From Candidatus Gastranaerophilales bacterium (GTDB lineage Bacteria > Cyanobacteriota > Vampirovibrionia > Gastranaerophilales > Gastranaerophilaceae), in assembly GCA_947588745.1 (NCBI GenBank), contig CANPYW010000007.1, positions 1-64,000 of the forward strand: 64,000 bases of DNA, in the 5' to 3' direction. The translations under genes and the position numbers were made by a program. Numbering within the stretch: the first letter of the stretch is position 1; every line of letters starts with the position of its first letter. This document shows, piece after piece, positions 7,877 to 16,975 of this stretch. Under the pieces are notes generated by a model that saw nothing but the letters and a program-made list of their open reading frames with translations, ran no database searches and was not told where the DNA came from.

Positions 7877-10018
7877 ATGGAGAATGCAGCACAAGAAAAA
7901 TTATATGTAATAAAAAAAGACGGAACTAAAGAATTATTTGACATTCAAAAAGTTGTAAATGCGGTAAAAAAATCTGCAAGGCGTGTACTTATTGATTTTA
8001 CTGAAGAACAATTAAATAAAATTTGCTCAATAGTTGAAAAAGAAGTTTCCAATATAGACCACAATGAAATTTACATACATGAAATGCACAACATAGTTGA
8101 AGAAGCATTGGAAAATGTAAATTCTAAAGTTTGTCAAAGTTACAGAAATTACAGAAACTATAAACAAGACTTTGTAAGAATGCTTGATAAAGTATATCAA
8201 GAAAGCCAAAAAATAATGTATATCGGAGATAAAGAAAACTCAAATTCCGATTCAGCATTAGTATCAACAAAGCGTTCACTCATTTTTAATCAATTAAATA
8301 AAGAGTTATATAAAAAGTTTTTCCTGACTGTAGAAGATTTACAGGCAATTCGTGACGGTTATATATATATACACGATATGTCCGCAAGACGTGATACAAT
8401 GAATTGCTGTTTATTTGATGTTGGTGAAGTCCTAAAGGGTGGATTTGAAATGGGAAATCTTTGGTACAATGAGCCAAAAACATTAGCAGTTGCATTCGAT
8501 GTAATAGGTGATATAGTAATGGCAGCCGCAAGCCAGCAATATGGCGGGTTTACTGTACCTGAAGCAGATAAGCTGCTTGCTCCATACGCAGAAAAAACGT
8601 ATAATAAACAATATGAACGCTATATTTCCATGGGATTAAGCTTTGATAAAGCAAGAGAAGAAGCATTAAATGATGTCAAAACTGATTTTGAGCAAGGATT
8701 TCAAGGTTGGGAATATAAGTTTAATACCGTAGCTTCATCAAGAGGAGATTATCCTTTCATAACCGTAACTTTTGGTCTTGGCACAAGCGAATACGAAAAA
8801 ATGGCTTCCATTGCAGCTTTGAATACAAGGAAAAACGGTCAAGGTAAAAAAGAGTGCAAAAAACCGGTTTTATTCCCTAAATTAGTATTTTTATATGATA
8901 AAAATCTCCACGGTAAAGGCGGAGAATTGGAAGATGTATTTGAAGCAGGTTTAGAATGTTCACAACGTTCAATGTATCCTGATTGGTTAAGTTTAACAGG
9001 AGAAGGATATGTTGCAAGCATGTATAAAAAATATAAAAAAGTCGTATCTCCAATGGGTTGTAGAGCATTCTTATCTCCATGGTATGAAAGAGGAGGCATG
9101 AAACCGGCAGATGAAAATGATGTACCCGTATTTGTCGGAAGATTTAATATTGGTGCAATAAGTCTACACTTGCCAATGATTTATGCAAAAGCAAAAAAAG
9201 AGAGCAAAGATTTTTATGAAGTTCTTGATTATTATTTGCAATTAATAAGAAAAATTCATATAAGAACCTATGACTACTTAGGCGAAATGAGAGCGTCTAC
9301 AAATCCTCTTGCATATTGTGAAGGTGGATTTTACGGTGGACACTTAGGTTTCCACGATAAAATAAAACCATTATTAAAGTCGGCAACAGCTTCGTTCGGC
9401 ATTACTGCATTAAATGAACTACAGGAAATTCATAACGGAAAGTCATTAGTTGAAGACGGACAATTTGCAATCGAAGTAATGGAATATATAAACAAACGTG
9501 TAAATGAATTTAAAGAAGAAGACGGAAACTTATATGCATTATACGGTACACCGGCAGAAAGTCTTTGCGGATTACAAGTTAAGCAGTTCAGAGAAAAATA
9601 TGGTGTTGTTGCAAATGTATCAGATAGAGGATATGTATCAAACAGTTTCCACTGCCACGTTACTGAAAAAATTACACCTATAGAAAAACAAGATTTAGAA
9701 AACAGATTTTGGAATTTAATGAACGGCGGCAAAATTCAATATGTTAAGTATCCTATTTCATATAATAAAGAAGCCATAAGAACTTTAATAGAACGTGCCA
9801 TGGACATGGGTTTTTATGAAGGAGTTAATTTATCATTGGCATATTGTGATGATTGCGGACATCAAGAACTAAATATGGATGTATGTCCAAAATGCGGAAG
9901 TAAGAATTTAACAAAAATAGACAGGATGAATGGTTATCTTTCATATTCAAGAGTAAAAGGCGATACTCGTCTTAACGAAGCGAAAATGGAAGAAATAAAA
10001 GATAGAGTAAGTATGTAG
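7877..10018 (+). CDS. nrdD: anaerobic ribonucleoside-triphosphate reductase
   Basis: 713 residues, the length of E. coli NrdD. It reduces ribonucleotides to deoxyribonucleotides by a glycyl radical mechanism that needs anoxia. An ATP-cone begins at residue 8 (VIKKDGTKELFDIQKVV) and acts in allosteric control. The catalytic barrel carries MNCCLFD. A C-terminal zinc site has Cys 657/660 and 670/673 (CDDC...CPKC). The glycyl radical motif RMNGYLSY places the radical Gly at about 686. GGGGGGA six bases before the ATG supports the start. The activase gene nrdG follows 2 nt after the stop. Confidence 0.97.
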   Translation: MENAAQEKLYVIKKDGTKELFDIQKVVNAVKKSARRVLIDFTEEQLNKICSIVEKEVSNIDHNEIYIHEMHNIVEEALENVNSKVCQSYRNYRNYKQDFVRMLDKVYQESQKIMYIGDKENSNSDSALVSTKRSLIFNQLNKELYKKFFLTVEDLQAIRDGYIYIHDMSARRDTMNCCLFDVGEVLKGGFEMGNLWYNEPKTLAVAFDVIGDIVMAAASQQYGGFTVPEADKLLAPYAEKTYNKQYERYISMGLSFDKAREEALNDVKTDFEQGFQGWEYKFNTVASSRGDYPFITVTFGLGTSEYEKMASIAALNTRKNGQGKKECKKPVLFPKLVFLYDKNLHGKGGELEDVFEAGLECSQRSMYPDWLSLTGEGYVASMYKKYKKVVSPMGCRAFLSPWYERGGMKPADENDVPVFVGRFNIGAISLHLPMIYAKAKKESKDFYEVLDYYLQLIRKIHIRTYDYLGEMRASTNPLAYCEGGFYGGHLGFHDKIKPLLKSATASFGITALNELQEIHNGKSLVEDGQFAIEVMEYINKRVNEFKEEDGNLYALYGTPAESLCGLQVKQFREKYGVVANVSDRGYVSNSFHCHVTEKITPIEKQDLENRFWNLMNGGKIQYVKYPISYNKEAIRTLIERAMDMGFYEGVNLSLAYCDDCGHQELNMDVCPKCGSKNLTKIDRMNGYLSYSRVKGDTRLNEAKMEEIKDRVSM

Positions 10019-10020
10019 AC

Positions 10021-10512
10021 ATGAATTATCACAATATAACAAAAGACGATATGTTAAACGGCGACGGGCTGAGAGTTGTGCTGTGGGTTGCGGGTTGTAA
10101 TCATCAGTGCGAAGATTGTCAAAATCCCATAACATGGGATATAACAGGTGGACTTCCATTTGATGAAGCTGCGGAAAAAGAACTATTTGACGCACTGGCA
10201 AAACCCCATATATCAGGCATAACATTCTCAGGCGGCGACCCGCTTCACCCTTTCAATAGAGGAGAAGTTTTCAGACTTATAAGAAAAGTTAAAGAACAAT
10301 ATCCAAATAAATCAATATGGGTTTATACAGGTTTTTTATGGGAAGATTTTATGCAAAATCCTAAAATGAAATATATAGATGTTCTTGTAGACGGAAGATT
10401 TGTAAAAGCCTTAAAAGATGACAATTTACACTGGAAAGGAAGTTCTAATCAACGTGTTATTAATGTTCCAAAGACACTTGAAGAAGGAAAAGTGGTATTA
10501 TATTCTAAATAA
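10021..10512 (+). CDS. nrdG: anaerobic ribonucleotide reductase activating protein
   Basis: 163-residue radical SAM enzyme that generates the glycyl radical on NrdD using S-adenosylmethionine and a [4Fe-4S] cluster. The cluster motif C-x3-C-x2-C is CNHQCEDC (Cys 26, 30, 33). FSGGDPL is the SAM-binding GGxP-like motif. YTGFLWEDF and DVLVDGRF are typical of NrdG. It is two bases from nrdD and 13 bases from the YcaO gene, so the three are almost certainly one transcript. Confidence 0.96.
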   Translation: MNYHNITKDDMLNGDGLRVVLWVAGCNHQCEDCQNPITWDITGGLPFDEAAEKELFDALAKPHISGITFSGGDPLHPFNRGEVFRLIRKVKEQYPNKSIWVYTGFLWEDFMQNPKMKYIDVLVDGRFVKALKDDNLHWKGSSNQRVINVPKTLEEGKVVLYSK

Positions 10513-10525
10513 AGGTAAATAATTT

Positions 10526-12259
10526 ATGCAATATTCTATTTGTAAAGATAACACCCCACGAACAACAGTAAAGAGAATAAAACAATTATTAAACGAAATA
10601 GGAATATATCCAAAAGAAGAAATTATACAATTTGACCCGGATTACAAATATTCGCCACGTTCAATTAGGGTTTATCTTGACTTATGGAATATGGGAGTAA
10701 ACGGAAAAGGTTCTAATTATATTAACAGCAGAGCAAGCGGATATGCTGAATTAATGGAAAGACTTCAAAATTTGTTCCTTCCTAATTTTAATGATTTAAG
10801 ATGTCAGGACTTTATAAAAAGTCCTGATGAAGTATATTATGATACCAAACAATTATTAGACAGTGAAATAAGCAGATTTTATAAAGATAAAACTAATTTA
10901 GAGCTTTTATGTAAATTAAATGCCGATAAAGAAAAAAATAAAATTATAATGACACAGTGGTATAGTTTAAAAAAACAAAAATCAGTCTTATTACCCATAA
11001 ATATAATTGAGTTTATTCAAGGCAGCAATGGAATGGCTGCGGGTAATACAAAGGAAGAAGCACTTGTTCAGGCATTTTCAGAAATATGCGAACGATATGC
11101 AATGAAACATATTATATTCAACAAAACAAAGATGCCTAATATTCCTAATGAAGAAATTATAAAATATGATAAAATCCAAAACATGATTAAATGTATTGAA
11201 AATTTAGGATTTAAAATCATTATTAAAGATGCTTCTCTTAACAAAAATTTGCCTGTAGTTTGTGTGGCTTTTTATTATAAGAAAAAAAATTCCATATTTT
11301 TGATTTATGGTTCACACCCGCATTTAACATTAGCTATTGAAAGATGTTTAACTGAATTTTTGCAGGGTGTCACTATAAAAAATGAGGATGACAATGATTT
11401 TTCCAATAACTTAGTCAGCTATATTTCCAATGATATCGAATATAATCCTGATTTAATATTTCGTGTTTCGTTTAGAACTAAAACATCATTTAATGCTGAC
11501 AGCGAATTCGGTAAAATATTTCTTTGCGATGAGCCGGAATATCAATTCAATAAAAATGCATTTATAGATGAAAATATACTTGATAATAAAAAAATGCTGG
11601 ATTTCTTAATAAAAAATATTAAAGATATTACCCAAAATGAAATTTATATAAAAGATGCCTCATTTTTAAATTTTCCTACAGTACAAATTTATGCACCGTA
11701 TATGTCGACTATTTTTAACTACGAAACTAATGAATTAAAAGAACTTTACGAAATAAATTGGTCTTATAAATTACCATTAAACGATGATAAAACAACAGAA
11801 GAATTTATAAAGAAAGTAGATGAGTACACTAATAAATACAGCAACAATCTGGAAGTTATGTCAAAACTGGAAATTTTAATGTTATATGCATTATTAAAAA
11901 AAGATAAGAATAAACTAAAAAAATATATTAATCTATTCAAGGCATATAAATTTTGCTGTTTTGATAAGCAAATTTTAATCAATGAAATTATTGAAGATTA
12001 TTACTATATAAACGAAAAAACAAATGACAGAAACACAATAGAAAATGAATTATTAAAAAAATACAAACCTGAAGATGTCAGTCATTTTTTTAGGATTTTA
12101 GATACTCTATCATTGAACGTTATTACAAGATTATTGAATAAAGAGCCTAAAAGTACTCCGGTTATGACAAATTTAAAAAGAATTTTGGCTGACGCCTACA
12201 AAAAAAATATACCTAACCCCAATAATTTAAAAAGCGTATTTGAAAATATTCAAATATAA
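10526..12259 (+). CDS. YcaO-domain ATP-dependent enzyme
   Basis: 577 residues. The two YcaO ATP-binding motifs are visible: SRASGYAELMERLQN (about 68-82) and MAAGNTKEEALVQAFSEICERYAMK (about 170-194). In each a conserved Glu-x-x-x-Arg pattern coordinates ATP/Mg. YcaO enzymes activate peptide amides by phosphorylation to make azolines, thioamides or amidines, and E. coli YcaO has been linked to RimO-dependent methylthiolation of ribosomal protein S12. Length and the helical C-terminus (about 400-577, TPR-like) resemble E. coli YcaO (about 586 residues). No TfuA, dehydrogenase or precursor peptide is adjacent. AAAGG precedes the ATG. Its place behind nrdDG is the notable feature. Confidence 0.85.
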   Translation: MQYSICKDNTPRTTVKRIKQLLNEIGIYPKEEIIQFDPDYKYSPRSIRVYLDLWNMGVNGKGSNYINSRASGYAELMERLQNLFLPNFNDLRCQDFIKSPDEVYYDTKQLLDSEISRFYKDKTNLELLCKLNADKEKNKIIMTQWYSLKKQKSVLLPINIIEFIQGSNGMAAGNTKEEALVQAFSEICERYAMKHIIFNKTKMPNIPNEEIIKYDKIQNMIKCIENLGFKIIIKDASLNKNLPVVCVAFYYKKKNSIFLIYGSHPHLTLAIERCLTEFLQGVTIKNEDDNDFSNNLVSYISNDIEYNPDLIFRVSFRTKTSFNADSEFGKIFLCDEPEYQFNKNAFIDENILDNKKMLDFLIKNIKDITQNEIYIKDASFLNFPTVQIYAPYMSTIFNYETNELKELYEINWSYKLPLNDDKTTEEFIKKVDEYTNKYSNNLEVMSKLEILMLYALLKKDKNKLKKYINLFKAYKFCCFDKQILINEIIEDYYYINEKTNDRNTIENELLKKYKPEDVSHFFRILDTLSLNVITRLLNKEPKSTPVMTNLKRILADAYKKNIPNPNNLKSVFENIQI

Positions 12260-12262
12260 AAA

Positions 12263-14530
12263 TTAGATTTTTTTAAATTCTTTTATATATGTTTGAATAA
12301 ATGTTTCTTCATCAACAGGCTTACCAAACAGATAGCCTTGCCCTAAATCACAACTAATATGTTTAAAGAAGTTTAATTGTTCTTCTGTTTCAATTCCTTC
12401 GGCAACGATTTTCATGCCAAGTTTTTTTGCCATTTCTACAATACTTTCAATGATAATACGTGTGTTTTCATCCGTTATAGAGTCTTTTATAAATCCTCTA
12501 TCAAGCTTTATAATATCTATAGGCAAATGTCTGAGCATGTTTAAAGAAGAATATCCAGTTCCGAAATCATCCATTGAAATAGGGAAATTATGCGTTTTTA
12601 ATTTTTTTAAAATTTCCTTAAATCTTTTTTCATTGTCAAAACACGCTGTTTCTGTAACCTCAAGTTCCAAATACATCGAATTGACATCATTTTGCTTTGT
12701 TAAATCAACTAATTCGGATATAAAACAATCATTATTCATGTGTATTCTTGAAACGTTAACAGATATCGGAAATAGTTTACAACCTTGGTTATCTATTTTT
12801 TTAATAAAGTTTACGGCTTCTTCCCACATGTATCTGTCTATTTCTGATATAAAACCATTTTTTTCAAAAAGAGGAATAAAATCATTTGGAGGAATTATAC
12901 CCTTTTGAGGATGAATCCACCTTATTAAAGCTTCCGCACCAGCAAGCTCATTTGTCAAAATGTTAAACTTCGGCTGCAAATACATTTTAAATTGTTTTTC
13001 TTTCAAAGCACTGTGCATCTCGGCTTCTATTCTTTTTTCATTCAGCAATTGTAAATGCATATTACCGTCATAATATTTATAATTTTCCAAAGAATTAGAA
13101 GGCATCTCGGACTTTGCAAAATATGCTTTTTCATACATTTGATTAGCATCTTGTCCATCTGCAATATAAATACCGTATTTTAATTTTATTTTAGCAGTTT
13201 TAGGAGCTTCATCATCCGTAAGTTTTTCTTTTATATTTTTACTGTTGTAATTTTCAAGTTCAACTGTTATTTTATCAATAAACTTTTTCTTTATATCATT
13301 CACGTCATCAAACTTATAAAGAATTGAAAATTCAGAAGCATAATTTCTTGTACAAATACTTCCGGGAGTAAGATTATCTTTGATTATAAGATATATATCT
13401 TTTATTATTTCATCAGCACGTTTTTGTCCGTACAATTCGTTTATGGCTCTAAATTGAGCTATATTTAATGCTATTACGGCATACTTTGAAGAACTATCAG
13501 CCAAAAGTTCCTTAGCTTGAAGTAAAAACATATTTTTATTACCGCCGCCGGTTAATTCATCATTAAACGCCATTTTATATATCAGCTCTTCATGTTGTTT
13601 AAAAAGACAGGTGCTAAAATACATTAAAGAAATTAACAACATGGCCGTAAAGAGAACAATTATTACGATTCCGGCAAGCATTTCATTAATTTGAAGTGTT
13701 ATTACACTTAAAGGAACAACCGTCAAAACATAATTATTTGTCATTTCTATAATTGCATAGGATGCTATATATTTTTTATTATTTTTTAAAAATCTAAACG
13801 AACCATTCTTTTTAGCCTTTATATTTTCAATAATTTCATTTTTGGAGGTTTTAACATATTTAATATTTTCATCAAAAAAACTTAAAGCATGCTTGTTTTT
13901 AGGACTAATTACATATTCGCCTTTTGAATTTATAATACAAGACATTCCTCGGCCGTTATAGTTGTTATTTTGCAAAATTTGAATATATTTTTTTCCGTAA
14001 ATTTGCGATATCAAAAGCCCTTTATTTTGAACGGGAATGGCTATTGTATTCACATATCCGGAAGGAACATTAGGACTTGAAGCCGTTTCAATAAATATAG
14101 AAGAACTATTCATTACTTCATCAAATTTTTCTTCATGTTTAACATCAACTTCAGGCAGCAGTCCCTTTTCTTTTTCAACAATAAAAGCTTTTCCCTCTAA
14201 ATTAACAAATATAATTCTGTAGAAATCAAAATCAGCCAAATGATTAAGAAGGAAATTTTCAATTTCAATATCCGAAAAATTTTTTGTTTCATCAGACATT
14301 TTTAAAGAAAGCAGCTTCATTTCATTAACAGCATTTATAATTCGGCCGTTTAAATTAGAAGCAGTTTGAATTACGCCAAGCTCCATATATTTTCTTGCTT
14401 CGGCAAATTCCTCAGATAAAATCTTATTAACAAAAAAGATAGCAAAAACTGCTAAGGCAACTGTAACAAGCTTAATTACAGTGTACAATGTGGTAAGATT
14501 TTTGCGTGAATAAGATATAATACCTTTCAT
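12263..14530 (-). CDS. membrane c-di-GMP phosphodiesterase with dCACHE sensor and degenerate GGDEF
   Basis: 755 residues. TM1 is at about 17-36, followed by a large extracytoplasmic sensor region (about 37-275, CACHE-like) and TM2 at about 283-308. A GGDEF-like domain (about 325-475) reads NYASEF where the GG(D/E)EF active site should be, so cyclase activity is unlikely. An EAL domain (about 515-750) keeps AEALIRW, NVSRIHMNN, DDFGTGYSSL, KLDRGFI and AEGIETEEQ. The protein should hydrolyse c-di-GMP in response to an external signal. It has the best promoter in the window (TTGACA, 17 bp, CATAAT), six bases before the ATG. Its 3' end meets ycaO tail to tail with 3 nt between. Confidence 0.92.
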   Translation of the reverse strand: MKGIISYSRKNLTTLYTVIKLVTVALAVFAIFFVNKILSEEFAEARKYMELGVIQTASNLNGRIINAVNEMKLLSLKMSDETKNFSDIEIENFLLNHLADFDFYRIIFVNLEGKAFIVEKEKGLLPEVDVKHEEKFDEVMNSSSIFIETASSPNVPSGYVNTIAIPVQNKGLLISQIYGKKYIQILQNNNYNGRGMSCIINSKGEYVISPKNKHALSFFDENIKYVKTSKNEIIENIKAKKNGSFRFLKNNKKYIASYAIIEMTNNYVLTVVPLSVITLQINEMLAGIVIIVLFTAMLLISLMYFSTCLFKQHEELIYKMAFNDELTGGGNKNMFLLQAKELLADSSSKYAVIALNIAQFRAINELYGQKRADEIIKDIYLIIKDNLTPGSICTRNYASEFSILYKFDDVNDIKKKFIDKITVELENYNSKNIKEKLTDDEAPKTAKIKLKYGIYIADGQDANQMYEKAYFAKSEMPSNSLENYKYYDGNMHLQLLNEKRIEAEMHSALKEKQFKMYLQPKFNILTNELAGAEALIRWIHPQKGIIPPNDFIPLFEKNGFISEIDRYMWEEAVNFIKKIDNQGCKLFPISVNVSRIHMNNDCFISELVDLTKQNDVNSMYLELEVTETACFDNEKRFKEILKKLKTHNFPISMDDFGTGYSSLNMLRHLPIDIIKLDRGFIKDSITDENTRIIIESIVEMAKKLGMKIVAEGIETEEQLNFFKHISCDLGQGYLFGKPVDEETFIQTYIKEFKKI

Positions 14531-14565
14531 TAGATTATTATGGCTTTAAATCCACTACTTGTCAA
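14531..14565 (-). promoter_or_regulatory. consensus promoter of the EAL gene, leaderless type
   Basis: On the minus strand: -35 TTGACA (14560-14565), a 17-bp spacer, -10 CATAAT (14537-14542), then AATCTA and the ATG at 14528-14530. There is no room for a Shine-Dalgarno. The predicted transcript starts at or next to the A of the ATG. Confidence 0.75.
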
Positions 14566-14582
14566 CAATATGTCACAAAAAA

Positions 14583-14669
14583 CGGAGAGAGAGGGATTCG
14601 AACCCTCGGAGAAGTTGCCCCCTCACAAATTTTCGAGATTTGCACCTTAAACCACTCGGACATCTCTCC
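14583..14669 (-). tRNA. tRNA-Ser(CGA)
   Basis: The minus strand reads GGAGAGATGTCCGAGTGGTT, a class II tRNA with acceptor stem GGAGAGA/TCTCTCC. The anticodon loop CTCGAAA (anticodon CGA, reading UCG) lies in a CAAAT/ATTTG stem. A long variable arm typical of Ser, a T-arm GGGTTCGAATCCC and discriminator G are present. CCA is not encoded. A T-run (TTTTTT) follows directly and can end transcription. It reads UCG, a rare codon in an AT-rich genome. Confidence 0.95.
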
Positions 14670-14678
14670 TTAATATAA

Positions 14679-14707
14679 ATTTTATTAAAGAAATCTCTTT
14701 TTTTCAA
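14679..14707 (-). promoter_or_regulatory. promoter of tRNA-Ser
   Basis: Minus strand TTGAAA (14702-14707), 17-bp spacer, TAAAAT (14679-14684). This places the start site a few bases before the mature tRNA 5' end at 14669. It is back to back with the gph promoter. Confidence 0.65.
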
Positions 14708-14731
14708 GTATAAACCTTATTTATAAAAATC

Positions 14732-14740
14732 TGATATACT
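14732..14740 (+). promoter_or_regulatory. extended -10 promoter of gph, leaderless type
   Basis: TGA then TATACT (14735-14740), followed by six bases (AAAACT... begins at 14741) and the ATG at 14747. No Shine-Dalgarno is present. Confidence 0.55.
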
Positions 14741-14746
14741 AAAACT

Positions 14747-15412
14747 ATGCTGAAAAATACAAAAACAATAATATTTGACTTGGACGGAACACTGCTGAAT
14801 ACGCTTGATGATATACATTTAAGCATTAATTATGCATTGAAAAAATTCGGATATGAAGAACATTCAATTAATGAAACCAGAAATTTTGTGGGCAGCGGAA
14901 TTCAAAAAGCAATAGAAAGGGCAATTCCTAAAGTAACTGATATATCAGAACTTCAATTAATAACAGAGTGTTTTAAAACTTACTATAAAGATAATATGTA
15001 TGCACATACCAAACCTTACGACGGAATTATTGATATGCTTAAAATTTTAAAGCAAAAAGGATATAAAACGGCTGTCTTATCAAATAAATATGATATTGCA
15101 GTAAAATCACTAGTAAAAAGATACTTCGAAAATTTTATTGATATTTCTATCGGAGAAAGTGAAACAATAAGACGAAAACCTCAAATTGACGGTATAAACA
15201 AAATAATAACGGAGCTTAACACTGATATAAAAAGCTCAATTTTTATCGGTGACAGCGAAATTGATATTCAAACGGCAAAAAATGCGGATATTCCGTGTAT
15301 AAGCGTTTTATGGGGATTTAAAACCAAAGAATTTTTAATACAGAACGGGGCTGAATACATAGCTGAAAAGCCGTCAGATATAGTTAAAATTATAAACACT
15401 TGTTTTATTTAA
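14747..15412 (+). CDS. gph: HAD-family phosphatase, phosphoglycolate phosphatase-like
   Basis: 221 residues with all HAD motifs. Motif I is FDLDGTLLNT (catalytic Asp 10 and Asp 12 region), motif II AVLSNK, the motif III Lys lies in RRKPQ, and motif IV is GDSEIDIQTAKNA. A helical cap domain is present at about 20-85, as in Gph/PGP-like enzymes. It likely dephosphorylates phosphoglycolate or a similar small phosphate ester; pyrophosphatase PpaX is a close alternative. The 3' end overlaps the convergent flippase-like gene by 8 nt. Confidence 0.82.
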   Translation: MLKNTKTIIFDLDGTLLNTLDDIHLSINYALKKFGYEEHSINETRNFVGSGIQKAIERAIPKVTDISELQLITECFKTYYKDNMYAHTKPYDGIIDMLKILKQKGYKTAVLSNKYDIAVKSLVKRYFENFIDISIGESETIRRKPQIDGINKIITELNTDIKSSIFIGDSEIDIQTAKNADIPCISVLWGFKTKEFLIQNGAEYIAEKPSDIVKIINTCFI

Positions 15413-16403
15413 TATCATTTTTTAATTTAAGAAATGAAATATTATTTTTTAATAAAAATAATAATGAAATTATACCGGTCGTTAAAATAACTACCACTTG
15501 TTCCGCAACTGTTACTGCAAGAGCTGATTCTTTACTAACGTTATACAAAGAAAATGCAGCTATAACAGCTATTTGATACGGCCCTACAAATATGGATGTT
15601 GAAGGTATAAGGCAGGCAAATACAATAAAACAAGAGATAAAAATAGAAACTGACCAATGAACCGAAAGATTAAATGCCCAAATTATACAAATATAATTAA
15701 AAAATTCCAATATCCAAATACACATAGAAGTTAAAAAAATAAAAAATATTTTTTTCGGAAAATCTATTATTTCAAACCCGCAGCAAAAAGAATTACATAT
15801 TTTATTAATGAAACCGACAATTTCATCAGAAAATTTAGAACAATGAATTTTATTTAAAAATTTCTTTAAAAGATTACAAATTCTATCTACATTATTATAC
15901 TTATAGGTTAATATAATAAAAATCAAGCACGATATGAACACAGAAAACGCAACAAAACAGAGTTTTACAGCCAGTGCATTTCTGTTATAAACGGAAATTG
16001 CAAACAACAATAATAAACCGATATCTATCATATCAAAAACACGTTCTAACATAACAGCACCGAATACTTTCATTTTACTTACTTTGTATTTATCCCCTAC
16101 AAAATACGCTCTAAACACATCACCTGCTCTTGCTGGCAAAGCAATATTTAAAAAACTTGATGTTATACAAAGTAAAGCAGATTCTATAACAGGCAGATTT
16201 ACGGATTTATAAATAAGCTGTTTAAAACATAAACCTCTTAAAGATAATGATGTTATGATTGAACAAACCAAAATAGCTATATATTTATAATTAATATTTT
16301 TAAACTGCTTAAAAATTTCCTTAAAATCAGTATTAGAAAATACAAAATACAGCATAATAAATGTCATAAGTAATAAAATTGCTTTTTTAAAATTAATTTT
16401 CAA
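15405..16403 (-). CDS. lysylphosphatidylglycerol synthase TM-region/UPF0104-like flippase protein
   Basis: 332 residues, about eight membrane helices. The family signature is ALPARAGDVFRAYFVGDKYK followed by MLERVFDMIDIG, as in the integral membrane domain of MprF and in AglD/UPF0104 proteins. These flip or transport modified lipids or lipid-linked sugars. The soluble MprF aminoacyl-transferase domain is absent, so lipid lysinylation is not implied. Start is TTG (16401-16403), 17 nt after the TPR gene, and the two are probably one transcript. Confidence 0.7.
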   Translation of the reverse strand: MKINFKKAILLLMTFIMLYFVFSNTDFKEIFKQFKNINYKYIAILVCSIITSLSLRGLCFKQLIYKSVNLPVIESALLCITSSFLNIALPARAGDVFRAYFVGDKYKVSKMKVFGAVMLERVFDMIDIGLLLLFAISVYNRNALAVKLCFVAFSVFISCLIFIILTYKYNNVDRICNLLKKFLNKIHCSKFSDEIVGFINKICNSFCCGFEIIDFPKKIFFIFLTSMCIWILEFFNYICIIWAFNLSVHWSVSIFISCFIVFACLIPSTSIFVGPYQIAVIAAFSLYNVSKESALAVTVAEQVVVILTTGIISLLFLLKNNISFLKLKNDIK

Positions 16404-16420
16404 AACAAAATTCCAATCAT

Positions 16421-16975
16421 TTACACAATTTTTAAATTTGATGCAATAAGTTTATTATGCATTACTATTTTATTATGCAAAAATTCGTAATCAAAATCAA
16501 ATTCCCGAACGTTTTTTCTGAGCTTGATTATATCGAAAGAAGCCTGCTTGTACATTTTTTGACTAATTAATAATTCAATTTTAATTTCAAGCAGCTGAAT
16601 ATATAATGAATAATTTTCAAACAAACAGCACGCAAACGCCAAATCACAATATTTTAAAGCAAGTTTATAATTTTTAAGCATTTTATAACAATTGACTATA
16701 CAGGCATAAGTTCTGAAATTATAAGGCTGAATATTAGAAGCCTTGATGTATAGCCCGGCTGCTTTTTTGAAATATCCTTTAAGAAAAGCTGTATCGGCAA
16801 GAAGCATAATACTTTTGAAGTGATTTGGAGTTAATTTAACAGCCATTTTTAGTTTTTTATACGCCGAATTTATATTGTTAAAATAAAACAAATCATCTTC
16901 TGCTTCCCTAAAAAGTCTTTCGGAATTGATATTGATAATTTTAGTGTTTATCTCGGAAATATTTTGCATACACAT
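16421..16975 (-). CDS. TPR-like helical repeat protein
   Basis: 184 residues without a signal peptide. Repeated helical pairs are visible, with TPR-like Ala, Leu and Tyr positions (AYKKLKMAVKLTPNHFKSI, AAGLYIKASNIQPYNFRTYA, ALKYCDLAF). It probably mediates protein-protein contacts in the cytoplasm. It leads a two-gene operon with the flippase-like membrane protein. Two start codons are possible (16975 or, two codons in, 16969), and neither has a convincing Shine-Dalgarno. No specific function can be given. Confidence 0.6.
   Translation of the reverse strand: MCMQNISEINTKIININSERLFREAEDDLFYFNNINSAYKKLKMAVKLTPNHFKSIMLLADTAFLKGYFKKAAGLYIKASNIQPYNFRTYACIVNCYKMLKNYKLALKYCDLAFACCLFENYSLYIQLLEIKIELLISQKMYKQASFDIIKLRKNVREFDFDYEFLHNKIVMHNKLIASNLKIV

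Noticed and set aside
7877-10018. Pyruvate formate-lyase instead of NrdD
   Set aside because: The ATP-cone, the CxxC...CxxC zinc site just before RMNGYLSY and the adjacent nrdG fit NrdD only.
10526-12259. A RiPP (azole or thioamide peptide) biosynthetic cluster around ycaO
   Set aside because: No precursor peptide, dehydrogenase, TfuA, protease or exporter is next to it; only nrdDG on one side and a convergent EAL gene on the other.
15405-16403. Full-length MprF lysyltransferase
   Set aside because: Only the membrane flippase-like domain is present (332 aa); the C-terminal aminoacyl-transfer domain is missing.
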